A DNA stretch of 64,000 nucleotides, from contig NZ_CP147247.1 of NCBI RefSeq assembly GCF_002140975.2, positions 3,828,501 to 3,892,500 of the forward strand. The letters run 5' to 3'. Source of the stretch: Enterococcus sp. 9E7_DIV0242 (GTDB lineage: Bacteria; Bacillota; Bacilli; Lactobacillales; Enterococcaceae). Below are positions 1 through 8,096 of this stretch, piece by piece (position 1 is the first letter of the stretch; each line of letters opens with the position of its first letter). The notes beneath the pieces were generated by a model. That model did not search any database. It saw only the letters and a program-made list of their open reading frames with translations, and was not told where the DNA came from. A program made the position numbers and the translations under genes.

Positions 1-411
1 AGTCTAGCTTATGTAAAACAGGTTTCAGTTGGTTATGCTGCAACCAATCCTGTTGGGACTATTCGCCGGATTTTCAAGCGGACAACTCAACCAAATAAAA
101 TTATAAATACAAGTCCATCTTCCACTACCTCTGAAGCTTCATCAAGTACTCCTGTATCAAGCACTCAAGAGGTTAGTGATACAACAGCGAGTTCAACGGT
201 TGGAAGCTCTGTTATTGAGGGCAGTGAACCAGTGGAAAATGCTGAAGTAACAGGTGATGGAACTTATACGGTGCAGGAAGGTGATTCACAGTGGGCGATT
301 GCTGAGAAGAATGGACTGACTGTAGAGGCATTACAACAACTCAATCCTGAGCTTATTGAAGCAGATATTAATCCGGGACAAGTCTTAATAGTAAGAGAGG
401 TTACTGAATAA
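1..411 (+). CDS. tagH: C-terminal part of a TagH-like teichoic acid export ATPase with a LysM tail (5' truncated by the window)
   Basis: The reading frame is open from base 1 and stops with a TAA that shares one base with the ATG of the next gene. The visible 136 residues begin with a short basic stretch (RRIFKR), followed by about 60 residues rich in Ser and Thr, and end in a LysM domain (TYTVQEGDSQWAIAEKNGL... NPGQVLIV). LysM binds peptidoglycan, so this end should lie outside the membrane. The next gene is a clear TagG-type permease. B. subtilis TagH is an ATPase with a long extracytoplasmic C-terminal part, so I infer that this is the TagH partner. The ATPase domain itself is outside the window, so another LysM protein is possible. 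Confidence 0.62.
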   Translation, partial: SLAYVKQVSVGYAATNPVGTIRRIFKRTTQPNKIINTSPSSTTSEASSSTPVSSTQEVSDTTASSTVGSSVIEGSEPVENAEVTGDGTYTVQEGDSQWAIAEKNGLTVEALQQLNPELIEADINPGQVLIVREVTE

Positions 412-1223
412 TGCATGAGGTACGGTTAATCATAAAGGAACAAATACAATATCTAGGCGTGGCTCAGCGAATTGCTAAATATAGTAATAAAGCGATGTAT
501 CAGAGTCATATACTTGGTAATTTATGGCAAATTTTAAATCCGCTCATTCAATTAGGCGTTTACTATTTTGCTTTTGGTATTGCTTTAGGCAGAGCGAATA
601 GTGTTCAAGGTGGAGTCGCGTATATTGCGTGGCTAATGATTGGTTTGAGTACCTGGATTTTCCTGAGTACAGTAACGAAGCAAGCATCAAGCTCGGTTTA
701 TAATCAGATTGGCATAGTTTCCAGAATGAAGTTTCCTATCAGTATCTTACCAATGGTTCGGATTTTTTCTGATTTGCCAAGCTATTTTTCATTTACTGCA
801 CTTGCTGCACTGGTCTCGCTAGCGCTAGGAGAGAAAATCTCAATTTATTGGTTGCAGTTGCCGTATTACCTATTTGCTATGATTGCTTTTCTATATAGCT
901 TTAGCTTGATTAATTCTACTATCTCGGCGTTGGTTCGCGATTATCAAATTTTCTTGAATTCAGTTATTCAGGTTTTAATGTATATGTCTGGGGTTATGTG
1001 GGACTTAGAAACTAGAAGTCTTCCAGTCTGGTTGTCAAAAATTTTACTGTTAAATCCATATGCGTATCTAATTAATGGTGTTCGAGATGCTATGTTTTAT
1101 AAGAGATGGTTTTTTGAAGATAGAGCACAGATGCTTATATTTTGGATGATCACGTTATTGCTTTTAATTGTTGGATCACATCTGCACATTAAATTTAGAA
1201 GTAAGTTTGTTGATTACCTTTAA
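411..1223 (+). CDS. tagG: TagG-like teichoic acid ABC transporter permease
   Basis: This 270-residue ABC-2 type permease has about six membrane segments. With a TagH ATPase it would export an undecaprenyl-linked wall polymer across the membrane. The family features are plain: an amphipathic start (IIKEQIQY), the block LGNLWQILNPLIQLGVYYF, the block IVSRMKFPISILP, and an end in HLHIKFRSKFVDYL, which closely matches the B. subtilis TagG end as I remember it. Length is normal for the family. The ATG overlaps the stop of the LysM-tailed gene by one base, so the two are translationally coupled. A capsule exporter of the same fold is the alternative, but the neighbouring glycerophosphotransferase favours teichoic acid. 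Confidence 0.87.
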   Translation: MHEVRLIIKEQIQYLGVAQRIAKYSNKAMYQSHILGNLWQILNPLIQLGVYYFAFGIALGRANSVQGGVAYIAWLMIGLSTWIFLSTVTKQASSSVYNQIGIVSRMKFPISILPMVRIFSDLPSYFSFTALAALVSLALGEKISIYWLQLPYYLFAMIAFLYSFSLINSTISALVRDYQIFLNSVIQVLMYMSGVMWDLETRSLPVWLSKILLLNPYAYLINGVRDAMFYKRWFFEDRAQMLIFWMITLLLLIVGSHLHIKFRSKFVDYL

Positions 1224-1304
1224 TATAAGATGAATAAATGATTGAGACTAATTATTTCTAGATATATAAGTAACGATAATAGACAAAAATTGTGAGGAAT
1301 TAAT

Positions 1305-3671
1305 ATGAAAAATGAGTCTTTAAAAGAACAATTTATAGGGAGAAACTGGTCATTTGGAATAGATGGAGAGGAGCCTTTAACAAAAGCTCTTGAGTTTCTG
1401 GAAGATGGTTCAGTCGTTGGGATAGAAGAGTCACCTATCTCAACGTGGGAGTTTCGCAAAAATGTTTTGTATTTATTAGATGCTGAGTCAACAACATTGC
1501 ATCGTTTTACTATTAAAACGGATGAATTTGATAGGACGCCTATCTATAGTGACTCGTTGCTTTTTTCAAAAGAAAAGGAAAAAGTAATTCTTTACTTATC
1601 AGAGACTGATTTTTCTTATACATATGAATATGTTGTTAAATTAGAACTATACCTAAAGAATCTGAGATTTGCAAAAGATGCCCAAGAACAACTTGAAAAT
1701 TTCAACTTTAACTTCAACAAATTTATTAAGGATACACTTGTTTGGTTGTCTAAAGCTTATTCTGAGGACAAGAAAACTGTTGATTTGAACGAAATATTAC
1801 CTGAGTACAGACCTAGAATCAATCAGTTGATTTCAGAATTATTAATGGAAATTGATGATGATTTAATAGAAAAATTTGTACCCTATTGGTTGAGGCATCA
1901 TTTTTGGGAAATTAAGCATGGGAAAGCCCATGTTAAGCCTGGTGAATTAGCTCCAAGATTCTGGTTTGGTTATTTTGTTAGCCCAACAGAGTATCTTTCT
2001 GGTAGTATATCAATTACTGAAACACATGAACATAATGGAGTTTTAACTATTAGAGGCTTTTATACTAAACCGTCTTATGAGGACATTGAACTTGTTTGTG
2101 TTAGTTCATCTGAAACACAAGTGGTTGAAAGCTTATATTCAGAATCTGTTAATAAGAAGTATTTTTTAGATGAAGAAATAATGCCTGCTATGACATTTAA
2201 TGTCTCTGTTCCTTGCACATATAATGAAGATGATACCGAGAGTCTTCTATTCTATTTTAGATACCAAGGGAATTTATATCCAACTACGATAATGCATACG
2301 GCAACATCTCGCTTGTTTCACAAAAGAAAGTTATTTGTTGGAGATCAATTCATTTACTCAACAACTTCCAAATATGCTATTAACTACAAACCATTGAATG
2401 TGAAAAATATTACTACTGATGTGGTTAAGAATTCTAAGAATTTTATCATGATTAAATTTTTCGAAAACTTAATGCAAAATGCTTCTAGAAGAATTTGGGT
2501 TTTCATTGATACGCCTAAAACAATTGATGATAATGCTGAAGTGTTGTTCCGATATGCCTCTCAATTTGATGATGGTATCGAAAAATATTTAATAATCCCA
2601 GACGAAAGCTACAAAGAGTTATTTGATTTAGAGTTACATGAGTATTTGATTGTTTATGGAACTTGGGAACAGCAACTGCTATTTCTAATCGCAGAAAAAC
2701 TTATCTCCAGTAACAGTCTTAATTTAAACTTGGTTTTTCCATCAATATTTAAAAAGTTTAGAAGGCTTACGTTAGATCAAAAAACAAATTATTTTGCTTT
2801 AAGTAATGCAGATTTTGTATTTTTAAGTCATGGTTATACTATAGGCGATAGTTCAACTTTCATTAATAAATATACCGCTGATATGCAGCTTGTATCAATT
2901 GCTTCAGATGTTGAATTGAAAAATATGGAAAATGGGAAGTATCAATACGAGAATATTAAGGTGACTGGCTTACCAAGATATGATCGATATCGTTTAGATG
3001 GACATAGTGAAAAAATAATTATTTTTATGCCAACATTTGATAAAAAATATGTTCATGCAGATAGGCGATACGACTCCAATTATATTGGTGGGAAGCATTG
3101 GTCAATGATTACGGAACTTCTTAATAATACAGAATTAATGTCTGTGTTGAAGGATAAAGGCTATACATTCCTGTTTAAACCACATCCATTTTTAGAGCCT
3201 CAAATGCGTGATTTTACGTTTAAAGATCCTGTGGTATTAGCAGATGAAACCTGGGATTACAAAAGGGTAGCCAATGAAGGTGCTATAGCTATTACTGACT
3301 ATTCTACAGCTGTGTTTGACTTTGCTTATCTAAAAAAACCGATTCTCTATCTTCATAATTTGAAGAACATCAAATTCAAATATGAAGAAACATGGAATTA
3401 TGAAGAACATGGATTTGGTGAAATTTGTAATTCCATCGATTCTTTAGTTCATGCAATCATTACTTTAATTGAAAATGATTGTCAAATGGAGGATAAATAC
3501 AAATTACGTGTTGATGATTTCTTTACCATTCAAGATCGTAATAATAGTAAAAGGGTATATGAAGAAATGTTAAAATTACCTTTGCACAAAAGGAAATTGT
3601 TTGATAAATTTAATAAAAATATTATAGATCACGATATGCAAAAAACAATCAATCATGTTGAAAATTATTGA
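1305..3671 (+). CDS. TagF-like CDP-glycerol (or ribitol) glycerophosphotransferase
   Basis: This 788-residue protein would extend a poly(polyol phosphate) chain from CDP-glycerol or CDP-ribitol at the inner membrane face. The C-terminal third (about residues 400-770) has the landmarks of the CDP-glycerol glycerophosphotransferase family: LSHGYTIGD near residue 507, VTGLPRYDR, IIIFMPTFDKK, the FKPHPFLEP histidine block, and ITDYSTAVFDFAYLKKPILYL. The N-terminal 400 residues are not recognised and may bind acceptor or membrane. It is longer than a TagB-type primase, which fits a polymerase. It has its own Shine-Dalgarno (GTGAGGAA) and follows tagG by 81 bases. The polyol used cannot be told from sequence alone. 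Confidence 0.8.
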   Translation: MKNESLKEQFIGRNWSFGIDGEEPLTKALEFLEDGSVVGIEESPISTWEFRKNVLYLLDAESTTLHRFTIKTDEFDRTPIYSDSLLFSKEKEKVILYLSETDFSYTYEYVVKLELYLKNLRFAKDAQEQLENFNFNFNKFIKDTLVWLSKAYSEDKKTVDLNEILPEYRPRINQLISELLMEIDDDLIEKFVPYWLRHHFWEIKHGKAHVKPGELAPRFWFGYFVSPTEYLSGSISITETHEHNGVLTIRGFYTKPSYEDIELVCVSSSETQVVESLYSESVNKKYFLDEEIMPAMTFNVSVPCTYNEDDTESLLFYFRYQGNLYPTTIMHTATSRLFHKRKLFVGDQFIYSTTSKYAINYKPLNVKNITTDVVKNSKNFIMIKFFENLMQNASRRIWVFIDTPKTIDDNAEVLFRYASQFDDGIEKYLIIPDESYKELFDLELHEYLIVYGTWEQQLLFLIAEKLISSNSLNLNLVFPSIFKKFRRLTLDQKTNYFALSNADFVFLSHGYTIGDSSTFINKYTADMQLVSIASDVELKNMENGKYQYENIKVTGLPRYDRYRLDGHSEKIIIFMPTFDKKYVHADRRYDSNYIGGKHWSMITELLNNTELMSVLKDKGYTFLFKPHPFLEPQMRDFTFKDPVVLADETWDYKRVANEGAIAITDYSTAVFDFAYLKKPILYLHNLKNIKFKYEETWNYEEHGFGEICNSIDSLVHAIITLIENDCQMEDKYKLRVDDFFTIQDRNNSKRVYEEMLKLPLHKRKLFDKFNKNIIDHDMQKTINHVENY

Positions 3672-3740
3672 TTATGTTATTTAGTTTTAGGTTATAACTC
3701 ATGCACTATGAAAAAAATTGATTATTTGGAGGAAAGTTAA

Positions 3741-5534
3741 TTGGAAAAAGTATTGAAATATCATCAGGACATGTTAGCCGCGATATATGGAGAGGGATAT
3801 TCAGTTTGTGATTGGCTCGTTGAAAATAACATAACTGACGTAATCGTCTATTCTTCCCGTAATACTTACGAGCATTATTTACCAATTATAGTGAGTCTAA
3901 TTACTGACGAGCGAATAAATTTCGGTGGATCTTATAGTCTAACACCTTTTGTTGATAGAGATCGTGTACATTTTATGTTTGGTGCCAAAAAGTTCGGTGA
4001 TATTTACTCCGCTGATTTAAGTAAATACTCAGTAATTACTCTTACACCATATAATAATTCAAAAATAGATGGAATAATTGCTGATTCTGGAAGAAAGAAG
4101 ATTACCGCCAATACTTTACTAAAAGGAACTTATGCTCGGTTTAGTCGTTGCTATAATGCAATTGTTACTTTACAGAAAAATCATCCAAATGCGCACTTTA
4201 TTCAGTTACGTTTGCCAGCAGCAAAGAAGGATAATAAATATTACGATTATACACTTTCACAGCTTGAAAGATCTGTTATGAACTCAGAAATTCCTGAGCA
4301 TTACACAAAATATGGCTTTGAACTCCCCGATGCTTGCGAAATGTTTAGGGTCCCTTCTTCCAGTTTCTCAAGTAATACAGGCGTTTTATTTGATGATAAA
4401 TCCTCAAAATATGTTAATATCATAAATGGTCATCGGGTAACTCCAAATCAACCGGAAAAACAACCAACTAAAAAGATATGGTTTATTGGTGGTTGTAAAT
4501 TTTATGGTGTTTGTTCGCCAGATGATATGACTATCGAAGCTTATTTACAAAAACAACTAAATGAAGCTAATGAGAATATAGCAGTAGAAAACTATGGATA
4601 CTTTATGGCTAATCAATTCTTTAGATTTGAAAAAAACATCGAAAATCTTCCTATTGGTGAAAACGATATTGTTATTAGTCACTTCTTCAATCCATTTATA
4701 GATGGTCTAATTGATGATGGTGTACAAAGAAAATTTGATGAACTTTTAGAAGAGAAAGAGCTATTTTCTTATAATGATCATTTAACACCTGATGGAAATA
4801 AACTTTTGGCAAATATTATTTATCAACATTTAGCGGACAATAAATTTTATTCAAATCCAAAAACAGAGAGCAAGCTTCCGGAAAATATCGTTTCAAGAGG
4901 GAGCAAGTCAACTGTAACAAATCCAGATTTGGAGGAATACAAAGCTTCTTTGGCTGAAGTTAAACTAAAAATTGGCTCTATTGTAATGAACTGTAACCCA
5001 TTTACATTAGGTCATCGCTATTTGATTGAGTACGCCTCTAAACAGGTGAGCCAACTTTATATCTTTGTTGTGGAAGAAGATAAATCCATTTTTCCGTTTA
5101 AAGATAGACTAGATCTAGTTAAGGCCGGCACAGCTGACTTAAAGAATGTAACAGTTATTCCGAGCGGTAAATTCATCATTTCTCAGTTGACTTTTGCTGA
5201 CTACTTTAATAAAGCAGATATCCAAGATAAACAGATTGACCCAACACAAGATTTAGAACTGTTTGCGACTGAGATTGCCCCAACGTTAAATATCAATGTT
5301 CGTTTTGCTGGAGAAGAACCTTTGGATCTGGTTACTAAGCAATACAATGATGGCATGGCAAGAATATTACCTAAACATAATATTGAGTTTCATGAAATAC
5401 CTCGTAAAGAAGAAAATGGTGGAGTCATATCTGCTTCTCGTGTTCGTAAGCATTTGGATACGAGAGATTGGTCTGAAATTGAACAATTGGTACCACAAAC
5501 CACGCTGAGCTATTTGAAGGAAAAATTCAAATAG
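3741..5534 (+). CDS. Three-part protein: unknown N-domain, SGNH-like domain, citrate-lyase-ligase-like nucleotidyltransferase domain
   Basis: The protein has 597 residues and a TTG start set by a strong GGAGGAAAG six bases upstream. Residues 1-230 are not recognised. Residues 245-375 look like an SGNH/GDSL hydrolase fold: KIWFIGGCKFYG at the start and NDHLTPDGNKLLA at the end, giving the late Asp and His. Residues 410-597 match the C-terminal nucleotidyltransferase domain of [citrate lyase] ligase (CitC): GSIVMNCNPFTLGHRYL with the TxGH motif near 420, VVEEDKSIFPFKDR, RFAGEEP and ISASRVR near 563. There are no citrate lyase genes nearby. It sits inside a wall polymer cluster, so it may activate or attach a polymer substituent; that role is inference. 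Confidence 0.72.
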   Translation: MEKVLKYHQDMLAAIYGEGYSVCDWLVENNITDVIVYSSRNTYEHYLPIIVSLITDERINFGGSYSLTPFVDRDRVHFMFGAKKFGDIYSADLSKYSVITLTPYNNSKIDGIIADSGRKKITANTLLKGTYARFSRCYNAIVTLQKNHPNAHFIQLRLPAAKKDNKYYDYTLSQLERSVMNSEIPEHYTKYGFELPDACEMFRVPSSSFSSNTGVLFDDKSSKYVNIINGHRVTPNQPEKQPTKKIWFIGGCKFYGVCSPDDMTIEAYLQKQLNEANENIAVENYGYFMANQFFRFEKNIENLPIGENDIVISHFFNPFIDGLIDDGVQRKFDELLEEKELFSYNDHLTPDGNKLLANIIYQHLADNKFYSNPKTESKLPENIVSRGSKSTVTNPDLEEYKASLAEVKLKIGSIVMNCNPFTLGHRYLIEYASKQVSQLYIFVVEEDKSIFPFKDRLDLVKAGTADLKNVTVIPSGKFIISQLTFADYFNKADIQDKQIDPTQDLELFATEIAPTLNINVRFAGEEPLDLVTKQYNDGMARILPKHNIEFHEIPRKEENGGVISASRVRKHLDTRDWSEIEQLVPQTTLSYLKEKFK

Positions 5535-5692
5535 TTGGTGAGATAAATCAATAAGTCTGGAATTGAATAGAACACATTGAAGAATAGTTAATGCTTGTGT
5601 TACCAGATATTGTCTCAAAAAGAAACTTGTGTAGGTCAACAATACAAGTTTGTTGTTATGGTAGTTAAACAAATAGAAAGAGTTGGTAAAAA

Positions 5693-6298
5693 ATGATAAG
5701 AAGTAAAAAACAAACAACCTCAATAGTTTTACTTATGCTATCACTATTATTCGTACTATCTTCCTGTAGTTTGTTTGCAGAGGAGAAGGATGAATATCTT
5801 GAAAGCCTAAAAAGTTTAGGGGGGAGTCTTTGGATTAGTACATCCAAATATAACAGCTCTTATGACAAAAAAACTCCCATGGACTTTACGTCTATTGTTT
5901 GGGAAGAAGCGGAAAAAAACCAGAGCTTGGCATTCATTAACAAATCTCAAGTATTTGTTGGAGTTTATGAAAATGAGGTATTGTCGTATGGTAGATATTT
6001 TTCTATTGACGATACTAATAAACCAATATTTCTATTTTCACATGAAAGTTTTGTAGCAACAGAAAATCATCTGAATACCAAAATCCCAGAAGCAGATAGA
6101 CAAAGTTTTACTCAGACTGAGCTTGATGAGGCTGCAGGGGGAGATTCAGCAGAAAACTACTTTATCTCAAAGGAATTTAGCAGAGGCGTTGATTCTTGGA
6201 GTAGCAGCTTCTATTTATTAGATGACAACACACTCATTCGACAAAATATTTACGATTCTGATAGTAAAGTAGCATTGATAAAGTATACTAGACAATAG
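5693..6298 (+). CDS. Predicted lipoprotein of unknown function
   Basis: This 201-residue protein begins with a basic tip, a hydrophobic core and a lipobox (FVLSSC), giving a lipid-modified Cys25 after signal peptidase II cleavage. The mature part is acidic, hydrophilic and without a domain I recognise. It should be anchored on the outer face of the membrane. It is the last gene of the wall polymer cluster, 158 bases after the preceding gene, and is followed by a terminator that an insertion sequence has split. The ribosome-binding site (AAAGAG) is weak. No function is proposed; a role in the same wall process is only a guess from position. Confidence 0.68.
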   Translation: MIRSKKQTTSIVLLMLSLLFVLSSCSLFAEEKDEYLESLKSLGGSLWISTSKYNSSYDKKTPMDFTSIVWEEAEKNQSLAFINKSQVFVGVYENEVLSYGRYFSIDDTNKPIFLFSHESFVATENHLNTKIPEADRQSFTQTELDEAAGGDSAENYFISKEFSRGVDSWSSSFYLLDDNTLIRQNIYDSDSKVALIKYTRQ

Positions 6299-6310
6299 TT
6301 GTTAAACTCT

Positions 6311-6335
6311 AAAACTATGAAGCTCTTAAAAAAAG
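6311..6335 (+). terminator. Left arm of a Rho-independent terminator split by an insertion sequence
   Basis: The arm AAAACTATGAAGCTCTT (6311-6327) pairs with AAGAGCTTCATAGTTTT, which now lies at 7858-7874 and is followed by TTATG. Joining 6335 directly to 7861 restores a hairpin of about 17 bp with an A-rich loop and a T-rich tail, just 12 bases after the lipoprotein stop. The insertion sequence lies in the loop. Confidence 0.75.
6328..6335. repeat. Target site duplication, left copy
   Basis: The 8 bases AAAAAAAG directly precede the GGCTC left end of the insertion sequence and are identical to 7853-7860 on the other side. Eight bases is the usual duplication length for the ISL3 family. Confidence 0.82.
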
Positions 6336-7852
6336 GGCTCATTGTCAAATTGGACTGATGAGTAGAAATAAGGAGGTTGGTTATTGAAAGAGAAAATCTT
6401 TTGATAACCAACTTCTTTGTTATGTCATTTTTATCAGATCGTTCATAAGAAAAATTCGTGTTTTCATATTTTGAAAGGATTTAAACCCATAAGAGACACG
6501 CTTTAGTGCTTTTATATGAGTATTCATTGCTTCTATTTTTCCATTCGAATAAGGATAAATCATGGCATTTCGGATTCCTTCTTCATAGGTTAATAAGTTG
6601 GTGATTGATTGACGAAATACTTCATCTAATTCTTCTGGAAGGGTCCGTAGTTGTTCAAAGAATTGTTCATGATCTTTCCTTCGGAAAGCCTCGGTTAATT
6701 CATGAAATACTTGATACGTAAAACGCAGTGCCGGAGAAAACTCAAGGAGTCGATCAATCATCATGGCTTCTGTCAGATAAGGAAACTTAGGGGCTCTAAA
6801 GCTGCGCCAAGTTTTGTAGGTCGAATGATTAACAGGGGCTCGATTTTTCAATAAAAAGCGCCAATTACTTTTTAATTTATTCGCTAAAGGATGTTTATTT
6901 TCCTGTCTCAATCGCGCAACCTCTTTGATACGAAAGGCATTAAAGGCCCGATTAAGGTGTTGAACAACATGAAATCGGTCAACGACCAACTTTGCTTGAG
7001 GGAATACACGGGGAATCAATTGAAAATAAGCGGCATTCATATCTGTGACTAGAAATTGTACCTTCTCCGGATTTGAACATTTTTGAAAGTAATGAACCAA
7101 ATGGTTCAATTTTCTAGAAGGAAGAATATCAACCAGTTCACCTGTTTCTCCATCAGCACAAATAAAACTCATCTTATCTTCAATAGACGTATGAGAACGG
7201 AATTCATCAACCATTAAAACAGAAGGCAGATAGGTTCGTTTTCGTGTAGGAAGATAGGCTTCTGTTGTCTTAAGTACACGAATGACTGTCGTAATAGAGA
7301 CATGGCACAGAGAGGCAATCAGGCGAAGAGATATCTTCTCTTTTAGTAGTGCAAGAATTTTAATCTGTAACTGTTTGGCAATAAAACAATATGGTGCAAC
7401 GAAATAAGACTGAGCCGTCCAGTGGCGAGAACAGGAACGACAAAAGTAGCGTTGTTTCGCTAATTTCATGACTAGGGGTAAGCATTGATAGGAATCAAAA
7501 CGAATCATTGTCGCTTTTGTTCCATTTTTAACCACTGCTTGTTTCCCTGTGAGGGGAACTTTTGAAGAAGAGCAGTAGGGACAATGAGCCATACAGGGAG
7601 AAAGCTTGGCGTGAACGATAAGTGTCTGCGTTCCTTTGATTTTTTGTTCTGAGACTTCTGAAATAGTTAGGTTTTTGTCTATGATTCGTAGCATTTTTTT
7701 GATAGTATTAGTCATAGCATATCGTCCCTTCCGATTAGATTTGGTTGTGGTGACTTAATCGTATCAGAGAACGATATGTTTTTTTAGATAAAAATGAACA
7801 TGGGACTGAAAAAAGTATTTCTACTTTCATCAGTCCCATTTATTATAGAGCC
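6336..7852 (-). mobile_element. Intact ISL3-family insertion sequence, 1517 bp
   Basis: The element has imperfect inverted ends that both start with GGCTC. The left end (6336 inward) reads GGCTCATTGTCAAATTGG and then ACTGATGA and GTAGAAATA. The right end (7852 inward, minus strand) reads GGCTCTATAATAAATGGG and then ACTGATGA and GTAGAAATA. It is flanked by an 8-bp direct repeat, AAAAAAAG. It carries one transposase gene on the minus strand. The matching ends, intact gene and exact duplication suggest a fairly recent insertion. It lies inside the loop of a terminator between a lipoprotein gene and an amidohydrolase gene. Confidence 0.9.
6420..7715 (-). CDS. ISL3-family transposase
   Basis: This 431-residue protein cuts and joins the ends of the surrounding element. 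The N-terminus has a zinc-finger pattern (CPYCSSSK near residue 46 and CRSCSRHW near residue 92), then a helix-turn-helix region (SLRLIASLCHVSITTVIRVL). The DDE catalytic core begins at MVDEFRSH and continues through VTDMNAAYFQLIPRVFP and VVDRFHVVQHLNRAF to the glutamate region NGKIEAMNTHIKALKR. These blocks are typical of ISL3 transposases and the length is normal. The frame has no stops or shifts, so the enzyme is probably active. It reads opposite to the neighbouring genes. Confidence 0.93.
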   Translation of the reverse strand: MTNTIKKMLRIIDKNLTISEVSEQKIKGTQTLIVHAKLSPCMAHCPYCSSSKVPLTGKQAVVKNGTKATMIRFDSYQCLPLVMKLAKQRYFCRSCSRHWTAQSYFVAPYCFIAKQLQIKILALLKEKISLRLIASLCHVSITTVIRVLKTTEAYLPTRKRTYLPSVLMVDEFRSHTSIEDKMSFICADGETGELVDILPSRKLNHLVHYFQKCSNPEKVQFLVTDMNAAYFQLIPRVFPQAKLVVDRFHVVQHLNRAFNAFRIKEVARLRQENKHPLANKLKSNWRFLLKNRAPVNHSTYKTWRSFRAPKFPYLTEAMMIDRLLEFSPALRFTYQVFHELTEAFRRKDHEQFFEQLRTLPEELDEVFRQSITNLLTYEEGIRNAMIYPYSNGKIEAMNTHIKALKRVSYGFKSFQNMKTRIFLMNDLIKMT

Positions 7853-7860
7853 AAAAAAAG
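7853..7860. repeat. Target site duplication, right copy
   Basis: AAAAAAAG follows the GAGCC right end of the insertion sequence and is identical to the 8 bases at 6328-6335. Confidence 0.82.
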
Positions 7861-8040
7861 AGCTTCATAGTTTTTTATGTCCACAATCTTTTAGATAAAC
7901 TAATTGCAGTCATGTCTCATCTCCTGATGTGCGTCCCCTTTTCGTACCTATAATAGTGGCTCATCGTTGCGCTGAACACTATCTCAATAAGAATAGTAAA
8001 ATCTCTTTTCCTATATTGAAATTTTTTTATGTAAGAAATA

Positions 8041-8070
8041 TTGACATATGTTTTTTTTATATGCTACTCT
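8041..8070 (+). promoter_or_regulatory. Predicted promoter of the amidohydrolase operon
   Basis: TTGACA at 8041-8046 is a perfect -35 box and TACTCT at 8065-8070 is a fair -10 box with an 18-base spacer. The start codon is 26 bases further, after GAAGGAGAT. The rest of 7861-8040 shows no plus-strand gene. Confidence 0.55.
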
Positions 8071-8096
8071 AGAAAAAATGAGAAGGAGATTAAAAT

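Noticed and set aside
3741..5534. Assignment as a true [citrate lyase] ligase.
   Set aside because: The protein is much longer than CitC, carries an SGNH-like region, and no citrate lyase subunit genes are near it.
5367..5723. A minus-strand frame opposite the end of the SGNH/citrate-lyase-ligase-like gene.
   Set aside because: It is the antisense of a well-supported domain, and its composition (Phe, Leu, Tyr-rich) is that of a shadow frame.
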